Shown here: piece by piece, positions 51,119-58,976 of the stretch
How positions within the stretch are numbered: the stretch's first letter is position 1
Layout: every line of letters begins with the position of its first letter
Assembly (NCBI RefSeq): GCF_035762905.1
Contig: NZ_DASUCC010000044.1
Span: 1 to 64,000, forward strand
Length of the DNA: 64,000 nucleotides
Origin: DASYTH01 sp035762905
GTDB taxonomy: Bacteria; Actinomycetota; Actinomycetes; Mycobacteriales; Pseudonocardiaceae
Direction: 5' to 3'
Made by a program: the position numbers and the translations under genes
Notes under the pieces: generated by a model
Databases searched by the model: none
What the model saw: the letters and a program-made list of their open reading frames with translations, nothing else
What the model was told of the DNA's origin: nothing

Positions 51119-53818
51119 TTACTCCCTTGGGCGAAGGAAATGCCGGGTGGCGCGCAGCGCGAGCCGGACGCTTTCCTGGGCACCGACCTGGATGGCCAGC
51201 GTGGTGCGCGGAATCTCCAGTGCGTAGGGGATGTCCGGGGGCAGCGCGGCGAGGATGCCCCGCACGTCGATGCCGCCCTCGCCGGGGAACAGCCGCTCGT
51301 GCCGGGCGGTGTGGATCAGTTCGTCCCGACTGGACGGTATCCGCGCCGGGGCGTCGCAGACGTGGGCGAAGTGGAACCAGTCGCGGGGGAGCCGGCGCAG
51401 TTCCTCGATGCTGGACCGGGACCGGGCGAAGTGCAGCAGGTCGACCAGGATGCCGGCGTTGGGCCGGTCGGCGGCGCGCAGCACCCGGCTGGCCGCGGCG
51501 AGATCGGGCGTCTCGGTCCAGGACGGGAACTCGAGGTCGACGGTGAGGCCGAGCGGGGCCGCCAGGTCGCACAGCTCGGCGAAGTTCGCGGTCTTGCGGG
51601 CCGGATCGGGATCGGGCAGCTGGGTGATCACGTGCCGGGCGCCCAGCTCGGCGCCGACTTCCAGCACCCGCAGGAAGTCCCGGACCTTCTCCGCCGGGCC
51701 GATCCGGGCCAACTCGACGTCCAGCACCCCGACGCCGGTACCGGCCAGCCGTGCTTTGGTTTCCCGCAGCAGCACCGGATCGCCGGCCAGCGGGTAGTGC
51801 GGTTCGTCCGGGGTGACCCGGGTCAGCCGCAGGCCGACGTAGCGGTAGCCGGCGCCGGCGGCGGCCTCGATCAGCTCCGGCGGGGACAGGCTCAGCGCGG
51901 ACAGGTGGGCGAGCGAGTAGTCGGGTACCGGCTGGGCGCGGGTGGCCGCCGGCCCGGGCTCCCGGGTGCGCAGCCGGCTGCGCCGGTGTGCGGCCATCCG
52001 GACCGGCGCCGTGCTGGTGGCCCCGTACCCGGCATACCCGCCGATCCGTTGCACCACTTCGAAGAACACTCGGGATCCGAGGATCTCGGTGTAGAAGTGC
52101 AGGTACTCGCCGTGCTCGTCGCGGTCGTAGAGCACCGAGTGCTCGCGCAGTGCGGCAAGTAGCTCCGGCGCAAGGGTTTCCCGCGCGTCGAGGTCATCGT
52201 AGTAGTTGTCCGGAATGGACAGTAGCGGAGCGCCGCGCGCCCGCATCGCCTTGGCGCTTGCGATCGCGTCGGCGGTGGCGAACGAGACGTGCTGCGGCTC
52301 GGGAACGGCCGGCGCCCAGTCGCCCCGGCGCAGCAATGCCGCGTTGAGGGTGATCCGCACGTGGTGCGCCGGGTCGGTCGCGGCGCGGGTGCGGATCAAT
52401 CCGTACGGCGCGGCCAACTCGGTGGGCGGCTCGGGACGCAGGCCGAGCACCGCACGGTAGAACAGGTAGGACCGGTCGAAGTCGTCGAACGGCTCGGTGA
52501 GCGAGACGTGGTCGGTGCCGGTCACCAGCCCGGCCCGGCCCGGCGGCGCACCGGTGGGAGCGAAGTCCGCCAGCCACCCGGTGTCCCGGGTTTCGGTGCG
52601 GCAGAAGAAGATGGCGGTTCCGTCCGGGGCGGCCACCGAGCAGAGGTCCGCCTCGGTGGGTTGCCGGGCGCGCGGCAGAACCGGCGCGAGCAGCCGCTCG
52701 GCCCGGCCGGCCGAGGCCGCCGGGTCGGGGCTTTCCACGGCCAGCGCGCAGATCGCGGCGGTTGCCGGCGACGCGCCGGGCCGCGGTGCGGCGTTGAGCA
52801 GGATCCGGGCCTCGCCCTGCTGCCAGAGCTGCACCGGCTTGGACCTGTGCTGTCCGACGTGGGTGAAACCCAGCGCCGCCAACGTGTTCGCCAGCACCGG
52901 CCCGGAGGTCTCGTCCACGGCAAGTTCGGTGAACACGTGCCCGCCAAGCTCCGGGCCGACGGTCTCGTCGAGCGCGAGCAGCGAGCGCATGGCGTCCACC
53001 GCGGCCGGCCGCGGGTCGGTCTGCCGGAAGATGTCGTTGAACACCTCCAGCGACACCGGGCCGGCGTACCCGGTGGCCCGTACCGCTCTGGTGAACCCGG
53101 TCAGGTCGAACGATCCCTGTCCGGGGAAGAGCCGGTGGTGTCGGCTGGCGTGCAGCAGGTCGGTACCCACCGGCGCCGCGTCGGCGAGCTGCACGAAGAA
53201 GATCTTCTCGCCGGGAATGGCCGCGATCCCGGCCGGATCGCCGCCTCGGGAGAGCACGTGGAAGCTGTCCAGGCACAAGCCGAGCGCGGGATGGCCGGCC
53301 CGGGCCACGATCCGCCAGGCGTGCTCGTAGCTGTTGACGAACCGGCCCCAGGCCAGTGCCTCGTAGGCGATCCGCAGACCGTGTTCCGCGGCCCGGGCGG
53401 CCAGCGTGTGCAGCTGCTCGGCGGCCAGGTCGTCGTCGTCGATCGCGTCCTCGGACACCGACGAGCAGACCAGCAGGGTGCCGGCGCCCAGCCGTTCGAG
53501 CACCTCGAACTTGCGCTCGGCCCGGCGCAGGTTGGCCGCGAGCACGCCGGGCGGGACCGCCTCGAAGTCGCGGAACGGCTGGTAAAGGTCGATGGCGAGA
53601 CCGAGCCCGGCACAGTGCTCGCGGACCTGACCGGGGGACAGCGGTGACATGATCAGGTCGTGCTCGAAGATCTCCACCCCGTGGAAGCCGGCCGCGGCCG
53701 CGGCGGCGAGCTTCTCCTCGAGCGTGCCGGACAGGCACACGGTCGCGATGTCCAGGCGCGGACCCGTGGTCCGGGGCCGGTCGGCGATTGCGGTCGCGGT
53801 GCGGTCAGCCGTGCGCAT
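51119..53818 (-). CDS. Three-domain fusion: 3-dehydroshikimate dehydratase, HPPD-like VOC region, second TIM-barrel
   Basis: 899-aa fusion. Residues about 20-285: AP-endonuclease-2 TIM barrel with QuiC/QsuB ligands (Glu in YEALAWG, Asp and His in CLDSFH, Gln in FVQLAD, Glu in SLEVFND). Residues about 300-615: HPPD-like VOC pair with GTDHVSL, PQHVSFAT and FFEVVQR. Residues about 640-899: a second TIM barrel with DLEFPSW, ILVDLLHF, FAHVCDAP and ALEIPR, also complete. Known QsuB enzymes (about 620 aa) lack the third domain. It converts dehydroshikimate to protocatechuate. The ATG at 53818 is ten bases after GGGAGG and overlaps aroE by 14 bp. Confidence 0.88.
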   Translation of the reverse strand: MRTADRTATAIADRPRTTGPRLDIATVCLSGTLEEKLAAAAAAGFHGVEIFEHDLIMSPLSPGQVREHCAGLGLAIDLYQPFRDFEAVPPGVLAANLRRAERKFEVLERLGAGTLLVCSSVSEDAIDDDDLAAEQLHTLAARAAEHGLRIAYEALAWGRFVNSYEHAWRIVARAGHPALGLCLDSFHVLSRGGDPAGIAAIPGEKIFFVQLADAAPVGTDLLHASRHHRLFPGQGSFDLTGFTRAVRATGYAGPVSLEVFNDIFRQTDPRPAAVDAMRSLLALDETVGPELGGHVFTELAVDETSGPVLANTLAALGFTHVGQHRSKPVQLWQQGEARILLNAAPRPGASPATAAICALAVESPDPAASAGRAERLLAPVLPRARQPTEADLCSVAAPDGTAIFFCRTETRDTGWLADFAPTGAPPGRAGLVTGTDHVSLTEPFDDFDRSYLFYRAVLGLRPEPPTELAAPYGLIRTRAATDPAHHVRITLNAALLRRGDWAPAVPEPQHVSFATADAIASAKAMRARGAPLLSIPDNYYDDLDARETLAPELLAALREHSVLYDRDEHGEYLHFYTEILGSRVFFEVVQRIGGYAGYGATSTAPVRMAAHRRSRLRTREPGPAATRAQPVPDYSLAHLSALSLSPPELIEAAAGAGYRYVGLRLTRVTPDEPHYPLAGDPVLLRETKARLAGTGVGVLDVELARIGPAEKVRDFLRVLEVGAELGARHVITQLPDPDPARKTANFAELCDLAAPLGLTVDLEFPSWTETPDLAAASRVLRAADRPNAGILVDLLHFARSRSSIEELRRLPRDWFHFAHVCDAPARIPSSRDELIHTARHERLFPGEGGIDVRGILAALPPDIPYALEIPRTTLAIQVGAQESVRLALRATRHFLRPRE

Positions 53819-54701
53819 GGGCCCCATGCCTCCCTTGATGGACGAGTTCGTCGAAGTGGCGCAGCATCCGGTCGGCGTCGGGCTGCCGGCCGGTGAAGAT
53901 CCGCAGCGCGTCGGCGGCCTGGTGGACCAGCATCCGGCCGCCGTGCAGGACCCGGCAGCCGCGCGCCCGGGCGGTGCGCAGCAGTTCGGTGTCCAGCGGG
54001 CGGTAGACGACGTCGGCCACCCAGAGCCCGGGCCGCAGCAGCGCGGCGGGCAGCGGCAGGCCGGGGTGGCCGCGCATACCGGTCGGGGTGGCGTGGGCCA
54101 GGCCGTCGGCCGCGCGCATCGCCCCGGCCAACTCCTCGCGGGTCAGCGCTCGGGCCCGGCCGCTGCCGAACCGGCCGGCCAGCGCGGCGGCCAGCGTCTC
54201 GGCGCGCCTGCGGTCGGTGTCGAGCACGCTCACCGTCCCGGCGCCCAGGGTGAGCAGGGCGTGCCCGACCGCCGCGCCGGCGCCGCCGGCGCCGAGCAGT
54301 ACGACCCGGTCGAGCGCGGCGTCGGGCAGGCCCTGGGCGACGCCGCGGGCGAAGCCGGACAGGTCGGTGTTGTAGCCGATCGCCCGGTCGCCGGTGAACC
54401 GCACGGTGTTCACCGCGCCGACCGCAGCGGCCTCGGGGGAAAGTTGGTCGAGGTGGTCCAGCACGAGTTGCTTGGCCGGATGGGTGATGTTGAGCCCGTC
54501 GTAGCCGGCCAGCCGGGCGGCGGCCAGCACCCGGCCGACCAGCGGGCCGGTGGCGGGTCCGGCGTGGTCGTCCAGGTCGAGCGTGCGATACAGATAGCGG
54601 ATGCCGAGCGCGTCGGCCTCGCGTTCGTGCAGCGCGGGGCTCAGCGAGGTGCCGATGTCCGAGCCGACCAGGCCCACCAGGTAGCGAGCGGTCACCGGCA
54701 C
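53805..54701 (-). CDS. Quinate/shikimate dehydrogenase, AroE family
   Basis: 298-aa NAD(P)-dependent dehydrogenase. It has GTSLSPALHEREADALGIRYLYR, the catalytic Lys in NITHPAKQ, the Asp in NTDLSGF and the Rossmann loop GAGGAGAAV. The HEREAD..RYLYR style matches actinobacterial catabolic QsuD enzymes. Two starts compete: GTG 54701, chosen here, and an in-frame ATG at 54827 whose extra 42 residues come from a tandem repeat. It makes dehydroshikimate for the dehydratase gene that overlaps it. Confidence 0.87.
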   Translation of the reverse strand: MPVTARYLVGLVGSDIGTSLSPALHEREADALGIRYLYRTLDLDDHAGPATGPLVGRVLAAARLAGYDGLNITHPAKQLVLDHLDQLSPEAAAVGAVNTVRFTGDRAIGYNTDLSGFARGVAQGLPDAALDRVVLLGAGGAGAAVGHALLTLGAGTVSVLDTDRRRAETLAAALAGRFGSGRARALTREELAGAMRAADGLAHATPTGMRGHPGLPLPAALLRPGLWVADVVYRPLDTELLRTARARGCRVLHGGRMLVHQAADALRIFTGRQPDADRMLRHFDELVHQGRHGAHAHG

Positions 54702-54709
54702 GGTGTCCC

Positions 54710-54850
54710 CGAAGGGAACGTCGTCCGCCAAGGGAACGTCCTCCAAGTCCTCCAAGGGAACATCCGCCAAGAGAACGTCCTCCCAGTCCTCAAGGGGAAC
54801 ATCCTTCAAGTCCTCCAAGAGGAACATCCTTCAAGAGGACATCCGCCAAG
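54710..54850 (-). repeat. Tandem 9/15-nt repeats before or within aroE
   Basis: Units of TCCTCCAAG and TCCTCCAAGGGAACA-type alternate about ten times across 54710-54850 (forward strand). From 54827 inward every unit is 9 or 15 nt, so the reading frame stays open and codes LEDxxDVP/LADVP repeats. One 16-nt unit sits at the outer end. It also offers many GGAGGA sequences on the coding strand. Confidence 0.75.
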
Positions 54851-54855
54851 AACTT

Positions 54856-54876
54856 GGGGATTGTTGAACAATCCCC
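54856..54876. promoter_or_regulatory. Perfect 21-bp palindrome between aroE and tetR
   Basis: 10-bp perfect arms (GGGGATTGTT/AACAATCCCC) around one G. It lies between the divergent aroE operon and the TetR gene and is a candidate operator for the TetR protein or an IclR-type regulator. Confidence 0.65.
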
Positions 54877-54893
54877 TCTTCCTAGAATGTACG

Positions 54894-54901
54894 AACTAGT
54901 T
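54894..54901. promoter_or_regulatory. AACTAGTT core, second candidate operator
   Basis: AACTAGTT lies in the context TACG-AACTAGTT-AGTTATAC, 85 bp before the tetR start. TetR-type sites often have such cores. Evidence is weak. Confidence 0.35.
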
Positions 54902-54985
54902 AGTTATACGCCGAGCGGGTCGGACATGGGAAGGGCCGCTGGCTAAAGTGGTGCGTCTCGTTACCCCGCCCCGAGGGGGAACTCC

Positions 54986-55633
54986 TTGGCCGCACAGCCG
55001 ACCGGCCCGCCCGCCGCCGAGCGCGACGCCGACCGGACCCGCGAGGAGATCCTGGCGGTCGCCACCCGCGAGTTCGCCGACAAGGGCTACGACGGCGCCC
55101 GGGTGGACGAGATCGCGGCGAAGATGAGCACCACCAAGCGGATGCTCTACTACTACTTCGGCGGCAAGGAACGCCTCTACATCGCGGTCCTGGAGCGCGC
55201 GTACACGGTGATCCGCTCCCTGGAACAGCAACTGGACGTCGAGCACCTCGATCCGGAGGAAGCCATCCGCCAACTCGCCGAGCTGACCTTCGACCACCAC
55301 GAGTCGCACCCGGACTTCATCCGCCTGGTGTCCATCGAGAACATCCACCGCGCCGAGCACATCGCCCGCTCCGACACCCTCTCCGGCCTGGCCAACCCCG
55401 CCCTGGACGTGCTCACCCGCATCCTGGAACGTGGCCGCGCCGCCGGCGTCTTCCGCCCCGACGCCGACCCCCTCGACGTGCACATGATGATCAGCGCGTT
55501 CTGCGTGTTCCGCACCGCCAACCGGCACACCTTCAACGCCATCTTCCGCCGCGACATGCTCGACCCCACCCGACGCGCGCACTACCGCGCGATGCTCGGC
55601 GAACTGGTGCTGAGCTACCTCCGCCCCCACTAG
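54986..55633 (+). CDS. TetR-family regulator of the quinate/shikimate module
   Basis: 215-aa regulator starting at TTG 54986 after GAGGGGG. HTH: ARVDEIAAKMSTTKRMLYYYFGGKERLY. The C-terminal domain is of the TetR_C_29 style (RLVSIENIHRAEHI). Divergent from aroE and the dehydratase; predicted to repress them until quinate or shikimate (or a product) is bound. Catabolic qsu genes of Corynebacterium use a LysR-type regulator, so this wiring differs. Confidence 0.85.
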   Translation: MAAQPTGPPAAERDADRTREEILAVATREFADKGYDGARVDEIAAKMSTTKRMLYYYFGGKERLYIAVLERAYTVIRSLEQQLDVEHLDPEEAIRQLAELTFDHHESHPDFIRLVSIENIHRAEHIARSDTLSGLANPALDVLTRILERGRAAGVFRPDADPLDVHMMISAFCVFRTANRHTFNAIFRRDMLDPTRRAHYRAMLGELVLSYLRPH

Positions 55634-55686
55634 ACCGGGCGGCTGGGACGGTCGCCCGCCCAACCGCCCCAGCCCGCCGAACCACG

Positions 55687-55741
55687 GACCGCTCCCGGCA
55701 ACTCGGTGCTGGAGCCGGCGACTCGCCTTGAACGGTCGCCG
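55687..55741. repeat. Intergenic repeat region III (short)
   Basis: GGCAACTCGGTG and GGCGACTCGCC occur within 40 bp in the convergent gap between the TetR and PQQ genes. The words match regions I and II. The gap 55634-55744 holds nothing else I can identify. Confidence 0.6.
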
Positions 55742-55744
55742 TGC

Positions 55745-57838
55745 TCAGGAGACCTCGATCTTCCCGGTGGAGCGGGGACTGTGCGGGTCGTTGAAGAAGT
55801 ACTCGCCGGGCTCGGGGAAGGTGTGGGTGTAGGACTCGCCGGGGGCGAGGCGGATGTCGAACAGGCCCTCGAAGAACTGGGTGGCACCGCGGACGTTCGC
55901 GTTCTCGGGGTGGTTGGTGAAGGTCACGGCGGTGCCGGCCGGAACCCGCAGGTGCGTCGGAGCCATCGCGTTCACCGCGGTCGACTCCGTCGCCCCGATC
56001 TGTCCGGTGGCCGGATCGTAGGTGCGTCCGATGATGACCGTGTTGCCGACCACGCCGCCCTCGACCGGACCGCCGGAGACCGGCCGGCGCACCACCGGTG
56101 GTGGAGGTGTGGGGGCCGGTGCGACCGTGCCGCCGATCCGGAACGCCCAGAGGAAGTCGCCGCGCGGCGCGGAGTTCCCGTACGGGATGCTGGTGCCGCC
56201 GGCGTACACGGCCAGGTACTGCTCACCGTCCACTTCGTACATGATCGGGCTGCTGCTGATCGCCGCGCCGGTCTGGAACCGCCACAGCTCGCGGCCGGTG
56301 CGGGCGTCCAGGCCGAGCAGGTTGCCGTCCGGCTGGCCGATGAACAGCAGATCACTCGCGGTGGTGAGAATTCCGTTGCCGTGCGCGAGCGAGTAGGGCA
56401 TGCGTTTCTTCCACCGGACCCGGTTGGTGCTCGGGTCGACCGCGACGATGCCGCCGGTCTGGTACTCGCCCGGCGGGCGCAGACCGTTGCTGGCCTCGGT
56501 CAGCGAGTGCGCGGCCGCGACGTAGCCGAATCCGGTGTAGACCAGCCTGGTGCTGTGGCTGAACGACTGGTGGCTCCAGTCGGCACCGCCGCCGTGGCCC
56601 GGAATCGACAGGATCGGGATGTCCCAGTGCGGGTCGTATAAGGAGCCGCGGACGTAGTTGGGCACGGCCCGGTTCGGGTCGCCCGGTACCGCGGTGCCGA
56701 GCGGCTGGTCCACCACGGTGGTCTCGGTCCAGGCGCCCTGGCGCGGGAACGGCTGCGTGGGCCAGGTCTTCTGGCGTGCGTCCTGGGGGACCGGCCGCTC
56801 GTCGATGCCGAGCGGCGCCGAGCCGTCCCGCCGGTCGAGGATGTAGTACATGCCGGATTTGCTGCCGTAGATGACGACCTTGCGCAGCCGGCCGCGGATC
56901 CGCACGTCGGCCAGTACCGGCGCCATGGTGTTGTCCATGTCCCAGATGCCGTGGTGGATCGACTGGAAGTGCCACCGGTACGCGCCGGTCGCCAGATCCA
57001 TGGCCACGATCGCGCTGGAGAACAGGTTGAGCCCGTCGCGCTCCGAACCGTCCTGTGAGGACCGGGCGCCACGGGCGTTGCCGAACGCCCAGTAGACCAG
57101 CCCGAGCTCGGGGTCGATGGCCGGGTGCAGCCACGGGGTGGCGCCGCCGGTCCGCCAGGACTCGCCCGCCCAGGTGTCGTTGCCGAACTCGCCCGGTCCG
57201 GGCGCACCCCAGAAGTGCCACACCACATCGCCATTGCTCGCGTCGAGCGCGAGGCCGGCGCCGCGGTCGCCGTCGTGCGTGCCGCAGTAGAGCCGGCCGT
57301 CGTGGTAGGTGACCGCGACCTTCTCCATGTTGCCGAAGTCGCTGATCTGCCGTTCCCACACGACCTGACCGGTCTCCTGATCCAGCGCGATGATCCAGTC
57401 GCCCCGACCGTGGGTGAACACCATGCCCTGGCCGACCGCGACGCCGCGGCGGGTCAGCGTGCCGCGGGTCTGCCGGTAGACCCATTTGGTGACGCCACTG
57501 CGTCCGTCGACGGCATGCACGTTGCCCAGTGCCGACTCGATGTAGAGCACGCCGCCGACCGCGACCGCGGTGCTCTGGTTGGTGCCGGTGGTCAGGCCGC
57601 CCTCGATCCGGTTCACCCAGACCGCACCGAGCCGCCGGATGTTGGCCGGCCGGATGTGCGCCAGTCTCGTGTAGTTCTGGTTGCCGAGGTTTCCGCCCAC
57701 CTTCGGAAAGTCCCGGCCACCCGGCGTGGTGCACCGGACGCCGGGCTCGGCCGCTGCTGGGATGGCCGGGAGCAGGGCTCCGGCGGCCGCGGTCGCGGCG
57801 GCACCCTTGATCAGGTCTCTGCGCTGAAACTTCGCCAT
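55745..57838 (-). CDS. Tat-exported PQQ-dependent dehydrogenase fused to a C-terminal cupredoxin domain
   Basis: 697-aa quinoprotein. A twin-arginine signal (RRDLIKG, residues 6-12) leads to an eight-bladed PQQ propeller (about 40-570) with GGNLGNQNYTRL and repeated VVWERQISDF-like blades. A cupredoxin-like domain (about 600-697: PAGTAVTFTNHPE, then PGEYFFNDPHSPRSTGKIEV) ends the protein. The usual Cys and Met copper ligands are not seen; only the His remains. Electron acceptance by copper is therefore doubtful. Quinate is a plausible substrate because of the neighbours, but no PQQ synthesis genes are in the window. Confidence 0.85.
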   Translation of the reverse strand: MAKFQRRDLIKGAAATAAAGALLPAIPAAAEPGVRCTTPGGRDFPKVGGNLGNQNYTRLAHIRPANIRRLGAVWVNRIEGGLTTGTNQSTAVAVGGVLYIESALGNVHAVDGRSGVTKWVYRQTRGTLTRRGVAVGQGMVFTHGRGDWIIALDQETGQVVWERQISDFGNMEKVAVTYHDGRLYCGTHDGDRGAGLALDASNGDVVWHFWGAPGPGEFGNDTWAGESWRTGGATPWLHPAIDPELGLVYWAFGNARGARSSQDGSERDGLNLFSSAIVAMDLATGAYRWHFQSIHHGIWDMDNTMAPVLADVRIRGRLRKVVIYGSKSGMYYILDRRDGSAPLGIDERPVPQDARQKTWPTQPFPRQGAWTETTVVDQPLGTAVPGDPNRAVPNYVRGSLYDPHWDIPILSIPGHGGGADWSHQSFSHSTRLVYTGFGYVAAAHSLTEASNGLRPPGEYQTGGIVAVDPSTNRVRWKKRMPYSLAHGNGILTTASDLLFIGQPDGNLLGLDARTGRELWRFQTGAAISSSPIMYEVDGEQYLAVYAGGTSIPYGNSAPRGDFLWAFRIGGTVAPAPTPPPPVVRRPVSGGPVEGGVVGNTVIIGRTYDPATGQIGATESTAVNAMAPTHLRVPAGTAVTFTNHPENANVRGATQFFEGLFDIRLAPGESYTHTFPEPGEYFFNDPHSPRSTGKIEVS

Positions 57839-57850
57839 GCGGATCACTCC

Positions 57851-57867
57851 GGTCCGTCTAGTGGACC
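57851..57867. promoter_or_regulatory. Operator box 1 of the PQQ/ThuA intergenic region
   Basis: GGTCCGTCTAGTGGACC, 13 bp upstream of the PQQ dehydrogenase start. It has the same pattern as box 2, with one mismatch between arms. FadR-type GntR operators have a similar GGTCC/GGACC shape. Confidence 0.65.
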
Positions 57868-57923
57868 TAACGATCTGTGCAATGGTCCAGTAGTGTACTG
57901 CTCGCCTTGTATTTGGTGCTATA

Positions 57924-57940
57924 GGTCCATCTAGTGGACC
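57924..57940. promoter_or_regulatory. Operator box 2 of the PQQ/ThuA intergenic region
   Basis: GGTCCATCTAGTGGACC, perfect 6-bp arms around TCTAG. Its centre is 73 bp (seven helical turns) from box 1 and it lies 17 bp before the thuA-like start. A half-site GGTCCA (57884-57889) lies between. Confidence 0.7.
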
Positions 57941-57956
57941 AGAAGGGTCGGGCACC

Positions 57957-58925
57957 GTGAACAGACGATCATCAACCTGGCTGACCGCCCTGGCGAGCGC
58001 CGCCGTTGCCTGCCTGGCCACCGCTCTGGTGGTCGAGGCACCCTCGGCGGCGGGCGACCGCGACCGGCCCGGCGCGACCGAACTGGGCAACCCGGACTAC
58101 GGCGTGTGCCGTGGCGACCGGCCGCAGTGCTATCACGACTGGGGCAACTTCGATCTCTCCAACGGAATCCGGGTGCTGATCTTCTCCCGCACCGCCGGAC
58201 CCCGGCACGCCAACCTGGGTCCGGCCCTCGCGCCCGGCCTCAACCCACCGCTGGCCGACGCCAACGTGGCTCAGCGCGCCATCGTGCGGCTGGGCCAGGA
58301 GAACGGGTTCACCGCGGACTGGACCGAGGACATCACGCAACTCGCCACACCCGCCCGACTGTTCAACTACAACACGGTCATCTTCCTCAGCACCTCCCGC
58401 GACACCCTGGACGACGCGGCGCAAACCGCGCTGCGCCAGTACATTCGCGGCGGTGGTGGGTTCGTCGCCATCCACAACGCGTTCGGCACCGAGTACAACT
58501 GGCCGTGGTACGAAGGACTGCTCGGCAACGCCAACTTCTACGACCACGGCCCCAGGCAGCCCGGCACCATCCGCACCCTGTCCCGCCGCGACGCGTCGAC
58601 CCAGAACCTCCCGTCCCGCTGGACTTTCACCGACGAGTGGTACAACCTCATCCCGTTCCCCACCAACGTCCGCATCCTGGCCACGGTCGACGAGTCCTCC
58701 CTCGCCGAAGGCGTACGCGGCAACCTCGGCCACCCCGGCCACGGCGACAACCACCCCATAGCCTGGTGCCAGTACTACGACGGTGGCCGCTCCTGGGTCA
58801 CCACCCTCGGCCACGACGCCACTGCCTTCACCAACCAGTCCACATCGGACGGATCGGTGTACTTCCAGAGCCTGATCGTCGGCGGCATCCGCTCCACCGC
58901 AGGCGCCACCCCGTTCTGCCGTTAA
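57957..58925 (+). CDS. Secreted ThuA-like domain protein
   Basis: 322-aa exported protein with a signal peptide (1-32). The body matches the ThuA fold (class I glutamine amidotransferase-like): VLIFSRTAGPRHANL, the RQYIRGGGGFVAIHNAFGTEYNWPWYEGLL block and HPIAWCQYYDGGRSWVTTLGHD. It is divergent from the PQQ dehydrogenase, and shared operator boxes suggest co-regulation. ThuA proteins act on trehalose or other sugar-derived compounds; the reaction is unknown. A hairpin follows. Confidence 0.88.
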   Translation: MNRRSSTWLTALASAAVACLATALVVEAPSAAGDRDRPGATELGNPDYGVCRGDRPQCYHDWGNFDLSNGIRVLIFSRTAGPRHANLGPALAPGLNPPLADANVAQRAIVRLGQENGFTADWTEDITQLATPARLFNYNTVIFLSTSRDTLDDAAQTALRQYIRGGGGFVAIHNAFGTEYNWPWYEGLLGNANFYDHGPRQPGTIRTLSRRDASTQNLPSRWTFTDEWYNLIPFPTNVRILATVDESSLAEGVRGNLGHPGHGDNHPIAWCQYYDGGRSWVTTLGHDATAFTNQSTSDGSVYFQSLIVGGIRSTAGATPFCR

Positions 58926-58935
58926 CCCCGCCTCA

Positions 58936-58976
58936 CGCCGAAGGTCCGCCGCGCTGCGCGCGGCGCACCTTCGGCG
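58936..58976 (+). terminator. Terminator hairpin after the ThuA-like gene
   Basis: CGCCGAAGGT (58936-58945) pairs with ACCTTCGGCG (58967-58976), and inner GCCGCGC/GCGCGGC bases extend the stem. It starts 11 bp after the stop codon. Confidence 0.75.

Noticed and set aside
54828..54850. A CRISPR-like array before aroE
   Set aside because: The units are 9-16 nt with no spacers of constant length; it is a simple tandem repeat.
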